64,000 nucleotides of DNA from Helicobacter mastomyrinus (GTDB taxonomy: Bacteria > Campylobacterota > Campylobacteria > Campylobacterales > Helicobacteraceae): positions 2,026,510 through 2,090,509 of the forward strand of contig NZ_CP145316.1 of NCBI RefSeq assembly GCF_039555295.1. The letters are read 5' to 3'. Numbering within the stretch: position 1 is the first letter of the stretch; each line of letters starts with the position of its first letter. The notes below the pieces were generated by a model that was not told the origin of the DNA, did no database searches, and worked only from the letters and a program-made list of their open reading frames with translations. Shown here one piece after another: positions 21,583 through 30,560 of this stretch. Position numbers and translations under genes: made by a program.

Positions 21583-21665
21583 AAATAAGTAAAGCTCTCA
21601 ATAATTTTAAACTGAAATATGGATATAAAATGTTATTTTAGTAACAAGGTATCATTTTATTTTAC

Positions 21666-21690
21666 TTTTTGTAAGATCTATTTACAAAAA
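21666..21690 (+). promoter_or_regulatory. Perfect 9-bp dyad upstream of mqo
   Basis: TTTTTGTAA, 7-base spacer GATCTAT, then TTACAAAAA: a perfect inverted repeat with half-sites 16 bases apart, about 75 bases before the mqo start. It may be a repressor/activator operator, or a weak RNA hairpin if transcription starts upstream near a TATAAA at 21624-21629. Which of the two cannot be decided from sequence. Confidence 0.5.
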
Positions 21691-21716
21691 TGCTTTACTA
21701 TAAGGAGAATTTTACA

Positions 21717-21755
21717 ATGAGAATCTTAAATAGATATGAGTTTGCGCGAAAGTAA
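21717..21755 (+). CDS. Possible 12-codon leader ORF before mqo
   Basis: ATG at 21717 with GGAG nine bases upstream, encoding MRILNRYEFARK and ending in TAA just before the mqo ribosome site (GGAG 21756-21759) and ATG (21765). The independent, well-spaced ribosome site is what makes it stand out from chance. Such leader peptides often couple or attenuate expression of the next gene. No family is recognisable. Confidence 0.4.
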   Translation: MRILNRYEFARK

Positions 21756-21764
21756 GGAGAAGGA

Positions 21765-23249
21765 ATGAGTGAGGATTCAGAGGTAGTTTTGGTTGGTGGG
21801 GGCGTGATGAGCCTTACTTTAGCAGCGATGTTAAAGGAACTTAGTCCTTCTACACATATTAGTATATATGAAATGCTTGAAGATGTGGGATTAGAGAGCA
21901 GTATGACTTGGAATAATGCGGGGACAGGACATCAGGCATTATGTGAGTTAAACTATACGCCTAAAAAAGAAGATGGCAGTATTGATATTACTAAAGCATT
22001 GAAAATCAATCAGCAGTATGAGCTAAGCAAGGAGTTTTGGGCATATTGCGTGAAAGTAGGGATTCTCAAAGAGCCACGCACATTTATTAATCCTGTGCCG
22101 CATTTAAGCTTTGTGGTAGATCATATCGTGCCTTATTTGAAGCAGCGATATGAGACATTGAAAACCTCTCCATTGTTTGCCAATATGTACTATTCCGAAG
22201 ATAGAGAGCAGATTAAGCAATGGGCGCCGCTTTTGCTTGAAGGGCGAGATGATAAGCAGCACATAGCCGTTACTTATATGGAAGAGGGTAGTGATGTTAA
22301 TTTTGGCGAAATGGTGCGGCAGTTTAGAAATAAGCTTAGTCAAAAAGATGGCTTTGATGTGTATGTAAATCATAAAGTGTATGATTTAGAAAAAGAGGGC
22401 AATAAGTGGCGACTAGATGTGCTAGATAAGCAAAGTGGAGAGAGAAAGCAGATTAGGGCGAAATTTGTATTTCTAGGCGGTGGAGGCGGTTCATTTCCAT
22501 TATTGCAAAAGAGTGGCATACCTGAAGGCAAAGAATATGGTGGATTCCCTGTAGGAGGGCTGTGGCTTGTGTGTAAAAATCGAGAGATTATCGATAAACA
22601 TCACGCTAAAATCTATGGTAAGGCTTCTATTGGTGACCCCCCTATGTCAGTGCCACATTTAGACACACGTATTATTGATGGCAAAAGGGAACTACTCTTT
22701 GGACCCTATGCGGGATTTAATACAAAGTTCCTCAAACGTGGCAGTTTGCTTGATTTTCCTTTATCAGTAAGACCAAGCAATTTTCTCCCTATGGTTCAGG
22801 CAGGAATCGATAATATGCCACTTACGATATACCTTATTAAGCAAATTTTGATGTCAAATAAGCAGCGTATGAGAAAGCTCAATGTATTTATGCCGGCTGC
22901 GGAGTTGAAAGATTGGAAAGCAATGTTTGCAGGACAGAGGGTGCAGATTATCAAAAAAGATGCTAAGGGCAGAGGAAGTTTGCAATTTGGCACAGAGGTG
23001 ATTACTTCAAGTGATGGTTCGTTGGCAGCCTTGCTTGGTGCCTCTCCGGGAGCCTCTACGGTGGTGGATATTATGTTGCAAGTGCTTGAACGTTGTTTTG
23101 GCACAGAAATGCAATCAAATGAGTGGAAAGATAAACTAATCCAAATGGTGCCCTCCTATAAGCGCTCACTTGAGGAGAATATCACACATTTTAACGAATG
23201 TCGCTCTCAAACAGCGCAAGTTCTTCAAATGCCATTTTGTGCTATTTAA
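21765..23249 (+). CDS. mqo: Malate:quinone oxidoreductase
   Basis: Membrane-associated FAD enzyme that oxidises malate to oxaloacetate and reduces menaquinone. 494 residues; FAD-binding motif VVLVGGGVMSLTLAAML at the N-terminus, the family sequences SSMTWNNAGTGHQALCELNY and FVFLGGGGGSFPLLQKSGI, and LLGASPGASTVVDIML near the end. This replaces an NAD malate dehydrogenase in Helicobacter. It is a single gene with its own leader region (dyad and short ORF). Confidence 0.96.
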   Translation: MSEDSEVVLVGGGVMSLTLAAMLKELSPSTHISIYEMLEDVGLESSMTWNNAGTGHQALCELNYTPKKEDGSIDITKALKINQQYELSKEFWAYCVKVGILKEPRTFINPVPHLSFVVDHIVPYLKQRYETLKTSPLFANMYYSEDREQIKQWAPLLLEGRDDKQHIAVTYMEEGSDVNFGEMVRQFRNKLSQKDGFDVYVNHKVYDLEKEGNKWRLDVLDKQSGERKQIRAKFVFLGGGGGSFPLLQKSGIPEGKEYGGFPVGGLWLVCKNREIIDKHHAKIYGKASIGDPPMSVPHLDTRIIDGKRELLFGPYAGFNTKFLKRGSLLDFPLSVRPSNFLPMVQAGIDNMPLTIYLIKQILMSNKQRMRKLNVFMPAAELKDWKAMFAGQRVQIIKKDAKGRGSLQFGTEVITSSDGSLAALLGASPGASTVVDIMLQVLERCFGTEMQSNEWKDKLIQMVPSYKRSLEENITHFNECRSQTAQVLQMPFCAI

Positions 23250-23588
23250 TTAAGATTACATTCTCTTTATTGCATTTTCATCGCAAGAGTTTTAAATGAA
23301 TCTTTGACTTATTTTTAAAGTTAAAGATTCTATAAAATGATAAATCTAGCGTATGGGCAAAATATATTGTATTTCATTATTGGTATATTCCAAGATTAAA
23401 AACTCTATTCTTAAGATTCTAGGGTTTGTAGAGTGTAGTATTTTACTTTTATTGTATAGGGCTATATTTTTATACATTAAGTAAGGCAAATCTCGTGGGG
23501 TGGTAAATAAAAATCTGTGTTATGCTCTATTTAAAAACACTTACCTTAAAGAAGGTATGATTCATTATAAATAAATACAAGGATTCTT
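23250..23588. other. Intergenic region between mqo and lipoprotein gene
   Basis: About 339 bases without a gene. An imperfect hairpin (GAATCTTT 23298-23305 paired with AAAGATTC 23323-23330, with ACTT/AAGT inside) followed by an A/T stretch probably ends mqo transcription. The rest is AT-rich and should contain the promoter for the downstream lipoprotein; no tRNA or repeat seen. Confidence 0.5.
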
Positions 23589-24707
23589 ATGCGTTATATG
23601 GTGATATTTGTAATGTTATGTGTAGGCGTGTGGTTTGTGGGTTGTGGGGATTCGCATAAAGAAGCAGAGTTTGAGCACTTAAATCCACAGGAACTAACGC
23701 AGATTTTGCATTTTGGTGAAAATGAGAAGCGAACATTTGTTATGAAAGGCACTTTCGATAAAAAGCCCATTAAAGCTTATTTGACTTTAGCTTACCCGCC
23801 GATAGCGCTTTATCATAAAGATACTCTAAATGCACTAGATATGCAAGCGAGGATAACTTTTGTCGATGATGCCTATCATTATGCTGTGTATAAAATAGAG
23901 AATCTAGCCTTTCATATTGATCACAATGTGCTAAGTGTGAAAGGTAAGTGGAGTGATAAGGAAAAAACCCCTAGCGATAAGGGACTAGATAAGTTTGAGG
24001 GTGAAAATGAGCATTCAGTCTTTATTTTAACCCAAGATATGGATATGCCACTTAATCAAGCGGATGTGATAAATGCTTCTTTTGAGGCGCAAAATAAACA
24101 AGAGAAAAAATACTACAAATATATTGAGCGTCCCATCATCAAATGCAACAACACAATGAGTGTTGCAAGTTGTGAGAAGATAAACACAGCCCTCAATGAC
24201 AATAAAGACACAAAGGCTTTGGGCGAAGCATTACAAGCAGAGGTAGTAAAAGATTATGATGAGAATATGCAATGGGATACAGATAGCATACAGCAGCAGT
24301 CTGTATATTTTGTTGATAAGCATATCATTATGCTTAGAAATGATACATATCGCTATGAGGGTGGCGCACACGGCAGTAAAAGTATGAATATGCAAGCCTT
24401 TAGCGTGCAAAGTGGAGAATCTTTGCCTCAAGACATAAAGAGCCTTTTTAGGGCTGAATCTTTAGTGCAAGTGCGGACAAAAATCATTGAACATCTTGTG
24501 AAAGAGTATGGTAAGGATATGTTTTTTAATCTCGATGAAGTCGAGATTCCCGAAGTATTTTTTATGAATGAAAGAGGGATTGTCTTTGTATGGCAGGAAT
24601 ATGACATAACCCCTTATGCAGCAGGGATTATCACCCTTGGGATTTCATATAAGGAACTAAAAGATTATGCCAATATGCAATCTCCCTATGGGTATTTATT
24701 CCAATGA
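23589..24707 (+). CDS. Lipoprotein with DUF3298-type C-terminal domain
   Basis: 372 residues with a lipoprotein signal (lipobox WFVGCG, Cys near 19). The C-terminal half has the DUF3298/RsiV-like pattern (DTYRYEGGAHGSKSMNMQAF ... VFVWQEYDITPYAAGI), a fold found in the extracytoplasmic part of some anti-sigma factors and in PdaC-type deacetylases; the N-terminal half is unassigned. It is probably exposed in the periplasm; function not established. Its stop overlaps the yaaA start by 4 bases. Confidence 0.75.
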   Translation: MRYMVIFVMLCVGVWFVGCGDSHKEAEFEHLNPQELTQILHFGENEKRTFVMKGTFDKKPIKAYLTLAYPPIALYHKDTLNALDMQARITFVDDAYHYAVYKIENLAFHIDHNVLSVKGKWSDKEKTPSDKGLDKFEGENEHSVFILTQDMDMPLNQADVINASFEAQNKQEKKYYKYIERPIIKCNNTMSVASCEKINTALNDNKDTKALGEALQAEVVKDYDENMQWDTDSIQQQSVYFVDKHIIMLRNDTYRYEGGAHGSKSMNMQAFSVQSGESLPQDIKSLFRAESLVQVRTKIIEHLVKEYGKDMFFNLDEVEIPEVFFMNERGIVFVWQEYDITPYAAGIITLGISYKELKDYANMQSPYGYLFQ

Positions 24708-25438
24708 AAATATTCTTTGCCCCTAGTGAATCTAAAAATATCCCTCACAATAGCCCATATTGCCTTAATTCACATATTGCAGATACTTTGCATTCAAATG
24801 CTTTGAATGCATATTTGCAGTTTTTACATAATGCAAGTGAAAGTGAGATTATGGCGGTTTTTGGGAGTAAGAGCCTTGATTTGCAGGATTTAGCCCTTTG
24901 TCAAAATCTACTTCAAGCCCCTACATTGGAGGCTATCAGGCTTTATAGCGGTGTAGCGTATAAGGCATTAGATTTTGAAAGCCTAGAGAGTGCTGCTCAA
25001 GAGTATATCCGCGAGAATCTTTATATTTTTAGCAATCTCTTTGGTATGGTGAGGGCAGATGAGCCTTTGGCATACTATAATCTCCATCAAGGCAAGGGTA
25101 GAGAGGTTTTTGCGTTAAAAACGCTCTATGAGGGCTTAAAGCCTGCACTTGATATATTTTTTCAAGATTGTGAAGTGCTAGATTTACGTGCGGAAGCATA
25201 TATCAAGGTCTATCCCCTGAAGCATTGTAAAATATCTGCTCAAGTGGTGTTTCTCAAAAATGGTAAGAAAGTGAGCCATTATGCAAAGTTTTATCGTGGC
25301 TTGTATGCAAGGGCAATAGCACAGCAGGGTATTTCTAGCATTGAGCAATTAGCAGGACTAAAGCTAGATTCTCTCAAACTTCTCTCTACTCAGCACTCAC
25401 AAAATGCTACTATATTAACTTATGAGGCATTCTCTTAG
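24704..25438 (+). CDS. yaaA: YaaA family peroxide-stress protein
   Basis: 244 residues of the YaaA/DUF328 family, which limits free iron and oxidative DNA damage in E. coli. Family hallmarks: N-terminal MKIFFAPSESKN, RLYSGVAYKALDF in the middle, and the C-terminal KFYRGLYARAIAQQGI. It starts inside the lipoprotein stop (ATGA), showing translational coupling. A role in peroxide defence here is by family analogy. Confidence 0.85.
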   Translation: MKIFFAPSESKNIPHNSPYCLNSHIADTLHSNALNAYLQFLHNASESEIMAVFGSKSLDLQDLALCQNLLQAPTLEAIRLYSGVAYKALDFESLESAAQEYIRENLYIFSNLFGMVRADEPLAYYNLHQGKGREVFALKTLYEGLKPALDIFFQDCEVLDLRAEAYIKVYPLKHCKISAQVVFLKNGKKVSHYAKFYRGLYARAIAQQGISSIEQLAGLKLDSLKLLSTQHSQNATILTYEAFS

Positions 25439-25506
25439 CGGGATTCTATGTTTTATAATATCAAATGCGATAGAATCTCTCATACATTTCAACTTAAGGT
25501 GGGCTT

Positions 25507-27306
25507 ATGGTAAAAATCACAGAAAATAGCTTACGCGATGGGCATCAATCACTTTTAGCTACGCGTATGCGAACAGAGGATTTAATAGAAGCAGCAAAAA
25601 TCTTTGATTCTATTGGGTTTCATAGTTTAGAAGTATGGGGCGGGGCGACTTATGATACCTGTTTGCGTTATCTTAAAGAAGATCCTTTTGAGCGGTTAAA
25701 TGAGTTTAAAAAGGTATGTGTTAAAACACCTTTGCAAATGCTGCTAAGGGGGCAAAATCTCATCGGTTATCGCCATTATGCCGATGATGTGGTGGAGGAG
25801 TTTGTGCGGCTTTCTGCCGAGGCGGGTATGGATATTTTTAGAATCTTTGATGCCTTTAATGACGCACGTAACCTTAAAAAAGCCATTGAAAGTGTTAAAA
25901 AATATGGCAAACACGCACAAGGGGCGATTTGCTACACGACTTCGCCCGTGCATAGTATTGCTCGTTTTGTGAGCTATGCTAAGGAGCTTGTGTCTATAGG
26001 CTGTGATTCTCTTGCTATTAAAGATATGGCTGGATTACTTACGCCATTTGCGGCTTATGAGCTTGTCAAAGCCTTGAAAGCAGAGATTAATGTATCTTTG
26101 AGTTTGCATACGCATTCTACGGCTGGTTTTGCCTTTGGAGCCCATTTAAAGGCCGTTGAAGCTGGAGTTGATGTCTTAGATTTAGCAAATTCTGCCTTGA
26201 GTGAAGGCACAAGCCACCCCTGCACTCAATCTATGGTCGCCACATTGAAAGACACGCAATGGGATAGTAAGCTTGATATAGTTCCTATGGAGGAGGCAGC
26301 AGATATTTTGCGTAAAAATCGCAGAAAGTATAAGAAATTTGAATCCCAATATAATCAAATTGATACACGTGTGCTTGTTAGCCAAATCCCTGGAGGTATG
26401 ATTTCTAATATGGCAAATCAGCTCAAAGAGCAAAATGCGCTTGATAGAATGGACGAAGTTATGCGTGAGATTCCCAATGTCCGCGCGGATTTTGGCTATG
26501 TGCCTTTGGTAACGCCATCAAGCCAAATTGTAGGTACACAGGCGGTGTTAAATGTGCTAATGGGAGAGAGATATAAGACGATTACGACTGAAACGCGCAA
26601 TGTGATTAGAGGGCTGTATGGACGCACCCCTGCACCTTTAAATCAAGCTTTGGTTGAAAAAGTTTTAAATGAGGGTGAGGAAATGCTCTCTGTGCGCCCC
26701 GCCGATTTACTAAAACCTGAATTACAGAAGGCAAAAGAGGAGAGTAAAGCATTTGCGAAAAGCCCGCAAGATGTTCTATCCTATGCGATATTTGGCTCTA
26801 TTGCGGAGACATTTTTACAAGAGCGCAATAGCAATACCCTAAGCCCAGAGCCTTTAGAATCCTTTGAGGAGCGATGTGATGATAAACTGCCTAAAGAATT
26901 TGAAATTGTCGTTAATGGCGAACATTATGCGATTAAGGTTGAGGGCAGCGGAGAAAAGACAGATGAAGTGCGTCCGTTTTTTATCCGTGTTGATGGTGAG
27001 CTAAAAGAGGTGTTTGTGGAGAGTGTTGATAAATCCCTAGAGGGTAAGATTCAAAAAGAGCAAAAGGCAGGTGCGTTACCTCAAGTTACTGCTCCCGGAC
27101 ACGCTAAATCCCCAATGCCCGGCACACTCACTAAGATTAAGGTAAAAGTAGGCGATAAGGTGAATCAAGGCGATACATTAGCCATCGTAGAAGCAATGAA
27201 AATGGAAAATGAAGTGCTATCCCCCATAGATGGCGTGGTGAAAGAGATTTATGCCACGCAGGGTATGCAAATAGGGAGCGATGTGGCGATTATGTTGCTT
27301 GGCTAG
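25507..27306 (+). CDS. pycB: Pyruvate carboxylase subunit B / oxaloacetate decarboxylase alpha
   Basis: Biotin-dependent carboxyltransferase, 599 residues. The carboxyltransferase domain opens with ITENSLRDGHQSLLATRM and has LSLHTHSTAGFAFGAHL for the metal site; a linker leads to the biotinyl domain with the acceptor lysine in EAMKMEN (near residue 566). Without decarboxylase beta/gamma genes nearby, the two-subunit pyruvate carboxylase role (partner PycA elsewhere) is more likely than sodium-pumping decarboxylase. It would make oxaloacetate for the partial citric acid cycle also served by Mqo and fumarase. Confidence 0.92.
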   Translation: MVKITENSLRDGHQSLLATRMRTEDLIEAAKIFDSIGFHSLEVWGGATYDTCLRYLKEDPFERLNEFKKVCVKTPLQMLLRGQNLIGYRHYADDVVEEFVRLSAEAGMDIFRIFDAFNDARNLKKAIESVKKYGKHAQGAICYTTSPVHSIARFVSYAKELVSIGCDSLAIKDMAGLLTPFAAYELVKALKAEINVSLSLHTHSTAGFAFGAHLKAVEAGVDVLDLANSALSEGTSHPCTQSMVATLKDTQWDSKLDIVPMEEAADILRKNRRKYKKFESQYNQIDTRVLVSQIPGGMISNMANQLKEQNALDRMDEVMREIPNVRADFGYVPLVTPSSQIVGTQAVLNVLMGERYKTITTETRNVIRGLYGRTPAPLNQALVEKVLNEGEEMLSVRPADLLKPELQKAKEESKAFAKSPQDVLSYAIFGSIAETFLQERNSNTLSPEPLESFEERCDDKLPKEFEIVVNGEHYAIKVEGSGEKTDEVRPFFIRVDGELKEVFVESVDKSLEGKIQKEQKAGALPQVTAPGHAKSPMPGTLTKIKVKVGDKVNQGDTLAIVEAMKMENEVLSPIDGVVKEIYATQGMQIGSDVAIMLLG

Positions 27307-27321
27307 TCTATTGGATTCTAT

Positions 27322-28479
27322 GTGGATTATATTTATTTAGACAACGCTGCTACCTCTTTCCCTAAGCCTCAATGCGTGATAGATAGCGTGAGTGCTTATC
27401 TTAGCCATATTGGGGCTTCTCCTGCAAGAAGTGCTCATAGCCTATCTATCGCCTCTGGGCAGATTCTATATGAGGCGCGTGTGGCTTTGGCAAAACTCTT
27501 AGGGCAGAGCAGAGAGGAGCGAGTAATATTTGGTGCAAATGCCACGATGATGCTAAATAGCGCATTGTATGGAATCTTGCAAGAAAATGATAGGGTAGTA
27601 ACTACAAGCTTAGAGCATAATAGTGTGATTCGTCCGCTTATGGAGTTAAAAAACACACGTCACATTCAAGTAGAGATAATCCAATCAAGCCCAACCTGCG
27701 CTATTCATCTATCGCATTTAGAATCTACCTTACAAAATGCTAGGGTATGCGTATGTGTGTATGCAAACAACGTAAGTGGCGCGGTGTTACCCATAGCAGA
27801 GATTTATACGCTTTGCAAAAAGTATGGGGTGATTTTTATCCTTGATAGTTCCCAAGCCATAGGGCATTTGCCACTATCAGCAAATGATGCGGATATTATT
27901 TGTGGCTCGTGCCATAAGGGCTTGTATGCACCTAGTAGCTTAGGTTTTATGAGTTTGAATCCTGCCTTTGATGAAAATGTGTTACAAAGCTTTATGCAGG
28001 GTGGCACAGGCTCACAAAGTGAAGAGAGCATTCAGCCGAGATTCTTACCTGATAAATATGAGAGTGGTACACCTAATATGTGCGCTATTGCTGGGCTTAG
28101 AGCTGCGCTAGAGTGGATAGAGCAAAGCGGGGGCATAGCGCAGATTCACGCAAGGCAAATGGATTTATATAGGCAGCTCTATGAGGGTTTAAAATCGATA
28201 AGTAGTGTCCTGCTTTATGAGATAGAATCTCCACAATGTGTGGCTAATGTGTCTTTTAATATTATTAATGCCTCTCCCTCACAGGTGGGATTGAGACTTG
28301 ATAGGGAGTTTGGGATTCTCTCACGTGTGGGGCTGCACTGCTCACCATTAACGCATAAGAGTATGGGGAGCTTCGAGTGTGGGGGAAGTGTGCGCTTAAG
28401 TATAGGAGCGTTTAATACACACGCAGAGATAGAGCAGACATTGAGAGCTATAGAATTTTTAGCAAAAGTTTATGTTTAA
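27322..28479 (+). CDS. Class V aminotransferase, cysteine desulfurase-like
   Basis: PLP enzyme of the NifS/SufS superfamily, 385 residues, opening YIYLDNAATSFPKP. The PLP lysine is in ICGSCHKGLYAPSSLGF and the active-site Cys region is RVGLHCSPLTHKSMG. This resembles the EF2568-like group (TIGR01977) of cysteine desulfurases, often found in genomes with selenium metabolism; that link is suggestive because selD and yedF are also in this window. The start is GTG 27322, 15 bases after pycB. Donor and acceptor of sulfur or selenium are unknown. Confidence 0.82.
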   Translation: MDYIYLDNAATSFPKPQCVIDSVSAYLSHIGASPARSAHSLSIASGQILYEARVALAKLLGQSREERVIFGANATMMLNSALYGILQENDRVVTTSLEHNSVIRPLMELKNTRHIQVEIIQSSPTCAIHLSHLESTLQNARVCVCVYANNVSGAVLPIAEIYTLCKKYGVIFILDSSQAIGHLPLSANDADIICGSCHKGLYAPSSLGFMSLNPAFDENVLQSFMQGGTGSQSEESIQPRFLPDKYESGTPNMCAIAGLRAALEWIEQSGGIAQIHARQMDLYRQLYEGLKSISSVLLYEIESPQCVANVSFNIINASPSQVGLRLDREFGILSRVGLHCSPLTHKSMGSFECGGSVRLSIGAFNTHAEIEQTLRAIEFLAKVYV

Positions 28480-28543
28480 AGAAACCATAGTTTATCTAAA
28501 ACATATTACAATAAATATCTATAAAAACTTTAAGGAGGTTCTT

Positions 28544-28822
28544 GTGAAAAAGTTTTTGAGTATAGGTTTGGCTTTGGCTTTTTGTGTGGCTACTCTTAGT
28601 GGAATTGAATCTCAAAAAGCACTTTCAAATACCGATAAAGAGCTACTCTTTGGCAATGCTGAAGTAAATGTAGCATTTTTAGATAATGCAGAAATGGAGG
28701 AAACAAAAGGCGAGCTTTGGCTAACTGCAATAGGTATTACAGGGCTTACTTGGGGACTTAATTGCATATTCAACAAAAGTTGTAAGGATATTAGTTTTAC
28801 AAGTCCGCCTATAAATTGGTAG
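28544..28822 (+). CDS. Small secreted bacteriocin-like peptide precursor (hypothetical)
   Basis: 92 residues from GTG 28544 with AAGGAGG at 28532-28538. An N-terminal Sec-type signal (MKKFLSIGLALAFCVATLSG) is followed by a polar region and then AFLDNAEMEETKGELW, close to the E-M-x-x-T-x-G leader end of class II bacteriocin and other peptide precursors. The remaining 35 residues (from LWLTAIGITGLTWG) are hydrophobic with two Cys six residues apart (CIFNKSC). The peptide could be an exported antimicrobial or a surface peptide. No maturation enzyme or immunity gene is recognisable nearby. The longer frame from 28472 overlaps the previous gene and lacks a ribosome site. Confidence 0.65.
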   Translation: MKKFLSIGLALAFCVATLSGIESQKALSNTDKELLFGNAEVNVAFLDNAEMEETKGELWLTAIGITGLTWGLNCIFNKSCKDISFTSPPINW

Positions 28823-28831
28823 TTTTAATCG

Positions 28832-29644
28832 ATGCTTCACAGAATCTTTGCCCTCTTGTGCTGCTTTCTCTGTATACTTAGGGCGGAGTATAGCTGCGAT
28901 GAATTTAAATGCAGCGATTATAAAATCGGGCTAGGTGCATTAGCGGGGATTCATAATACTTCTTTACACGATATGTCAATGCTTGGCATTACTTTAAATA
29001 CACTTTTTTCTCAATACAGCGCAAAATATGGCTTTATGTGGAATCTTACCTTTGGCTTCCTTAATGCCAATGTAAAGAATGGTAACAATAATGTGATAGC
29101 CTATGATAAGGATAGATTTAATACCTATGGTGCATATATAGATAGCACGATATTTTTAGGCAAAAATGTAAAAAATGATATGCAAAATCCACTTTTTCTA
29201 GGTGTGGTATTGGGCTTAGGGGGTTTTATTTTTGATGAAAAATATGGCGTGCCAGATTCTGCACTTTTTGCATTGGGGCTTGGATTAAGCGGCTCATATT
29301 TAATGCAAAATAATCTCGCCCTAGAGTATGGAATCTCTTATCTTTATGGCTTCTATGGGGTTTATACCTATCCTGAGACGTATCAAAAATACTCACCTGC
29401 TCGATTTGGCACTTCTACAAGTTATTCCCGCTTAGAAGTCAACAATCATCAAATCCGCGCTTTTATAGGATTGCATAAAAACAAGCTCTATGGGCTTTAT
29501 AGTAAGCTTCATCTCACGCTTACCCATTTAGATGCTGCGGCTTTTAGTGTCATTAATCGCGATGGCGTCTCTAGTGTCTATCCACAGGCGACACAGGCAA
29601 TGCTTGGCTTAGAATTTGGCTTTGGATTCAATAAATGGTTTTAA
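28832..29644 (+). CDS. Predicted outer-membrane beta-barrel protein
   Basis: 270 residues with a signal peptide (MLHRIFALLCCFLCILRA) followed by two close Cys (YSCDEFKCSDY) and repeated amphipathic strands (YGFMWNLTFGFLNANV; LGVVLGLGGFIF; ALGLGLSGSYLM), ending LGLEFGFGFNKWF with terminal Phe. This is a Helicobacter-type small outer-membrane barrel; I cannot name the subfamily. It lies 9 bases after the small peptide gene, so the two are probably co-expressed. Confidence 0.75.
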   Translation: MLHRIFALLCCFLCILRAEYSCDEFKCSDYKIGLGALAGIHNTSLHDMSMLGITLNTLFSQYSAKYGFMWNLTFGFLNANVKNGNNNVIAYDKDRFNTYGAYIDSTIFLGKNVKNDMQNPLFLGVVLGLGGFIFDEKYGVPDSALFALGLGLSGSYLMQNNLALEYGISYLYGFYGVYTYPETYQKYSPARFGTSTSYSRLEVNNHQIRAFIGLHKNKLYGLYSKLHLTLTHLDAAAFSVINRDGVSSVYPQATQAMLGLEFGFGFNKWF

Positions 29645-29704
29645 TGTAAGATTTACTTTGAGTAGAGTAAAATCTTGTGGTTTATCAAATACAAGGAGGA
29701 GAAT

Positions 29705-30550
29705 ATGAGAGAAGTGCGATATGAGGATATTAAATCCGCTGTTGCAAAACTTGCCATTGACGCGTGCTGTATCCAAACACCCGATATCCGCCACGCTTTT
29801 AGTGAGGCAAAAAAGACAGAGCAATCAGCCTTAGGGCAAAATATCCTTGATACCCTTATCGAAAATGGCAAAATTGCTAAAGATAATATGATGCCTATTT
29901 GTCAGGATACGGGTATGACTGTAGTATTTGTAGAAATTGGGCAAGATGTGCATATCGTTGGGGGATATCTCGAAGATGCGATAAATGAGGGCATACGCGA
30001 TGGCTATACAAATGGCTACTTGCGTAAATCAGTCGTGGCTGAACCCCTCTATGAGCGCAAAAATACGACAAATAATACGCCCGCTGTTATCCACACACGC
30101 ATTATTAAGGGCGATAAATTGCGTTTGAAGGTTTGCCCTAAGGGCTTTGGAAGCGAAAATAAATCTGTGCTTAAAATGCTTGTCCCAGCTGATGGAATCG
30201 ATGGCGTGAAAAAGGTTTTCACCGAAGCGGTAAAACTCGCAGGACCTAATGCTTGTCCACCTATGGTGATTGGAGTAGGCATTGGCGGAACGATGGAAAA
30301 GGCGGCGATTCTTGCTAAACAAGCAGCAGTGCGGGAGATAGATTCTCAAAATCCAGACCCACGATACGCAAAGCTTGAAGAGGAATTGCTAGAGATTGCG
30401 AACAAAACAGGTGTGGGACCACAAGGGCTAGGAGGCACGACAACCGCCTTTGCTGTGAATGTAGAGTGGTATCCTACACATATTGCAGGATTGCCTGTGG
30501 CAGTGAATATCAACTGCCACGCCGCAAGACACGCAGATATTGAACTATGA
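29705..30550 (+). CDS. Class I fumarate hydratase, alpha subunit
   Basis: Iron-sulfur fumarase (fumarate to malate), N-terminal/alpha component of the two-subunit type. 281 residues from ATG 29705 (AAGGAGGA upstream). Cysteines for the 4Fe-4S cluster lie in CCIQTPDIRHAF, MPICQDTGM and NACPPMVIGVGIGG. The paired tartrate dehydratase subunits look similar, but Mqo, PycB and ArgH in the window make a fumarase role much more likely. It overlaps the region just before the beta subunit start. Confidence 0.92.
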   Translation: MREVRYEDIKSAVAKLAIDACCIQTPDIRHAFSEAKKTEQSALGQNILDTLIENGKIAKDNMMPICQDTGMTVVFVEIGQDVHIVGGYLEDAINEGIRDGYTNGYLRKSVVAEPLYERKNTTNNTPAVIHTRIIKGDKLRLKVCPKGFGSENKSVLKMLVPADGIDGVKKVFTEAVKLAGPNACPPMVIGVGIGGTMEKAAILAKQAAVREIDSQNPDPRYAKLEEELLEIANKTGVGPQGLGGTTTAFAVNVEWYPTHIAGLPVAVNINCHAARHADIEL

Positions 30551-30560
30551 GGAGGGAAAA

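Noticed and set aside
28472..28543. Upstream extension of the small peptide gene
   Set aside because: It overlaps the aminotransferase end and has no ribosome site; GTG 28544 follows AAGGAGG and begins a good signal peptide.
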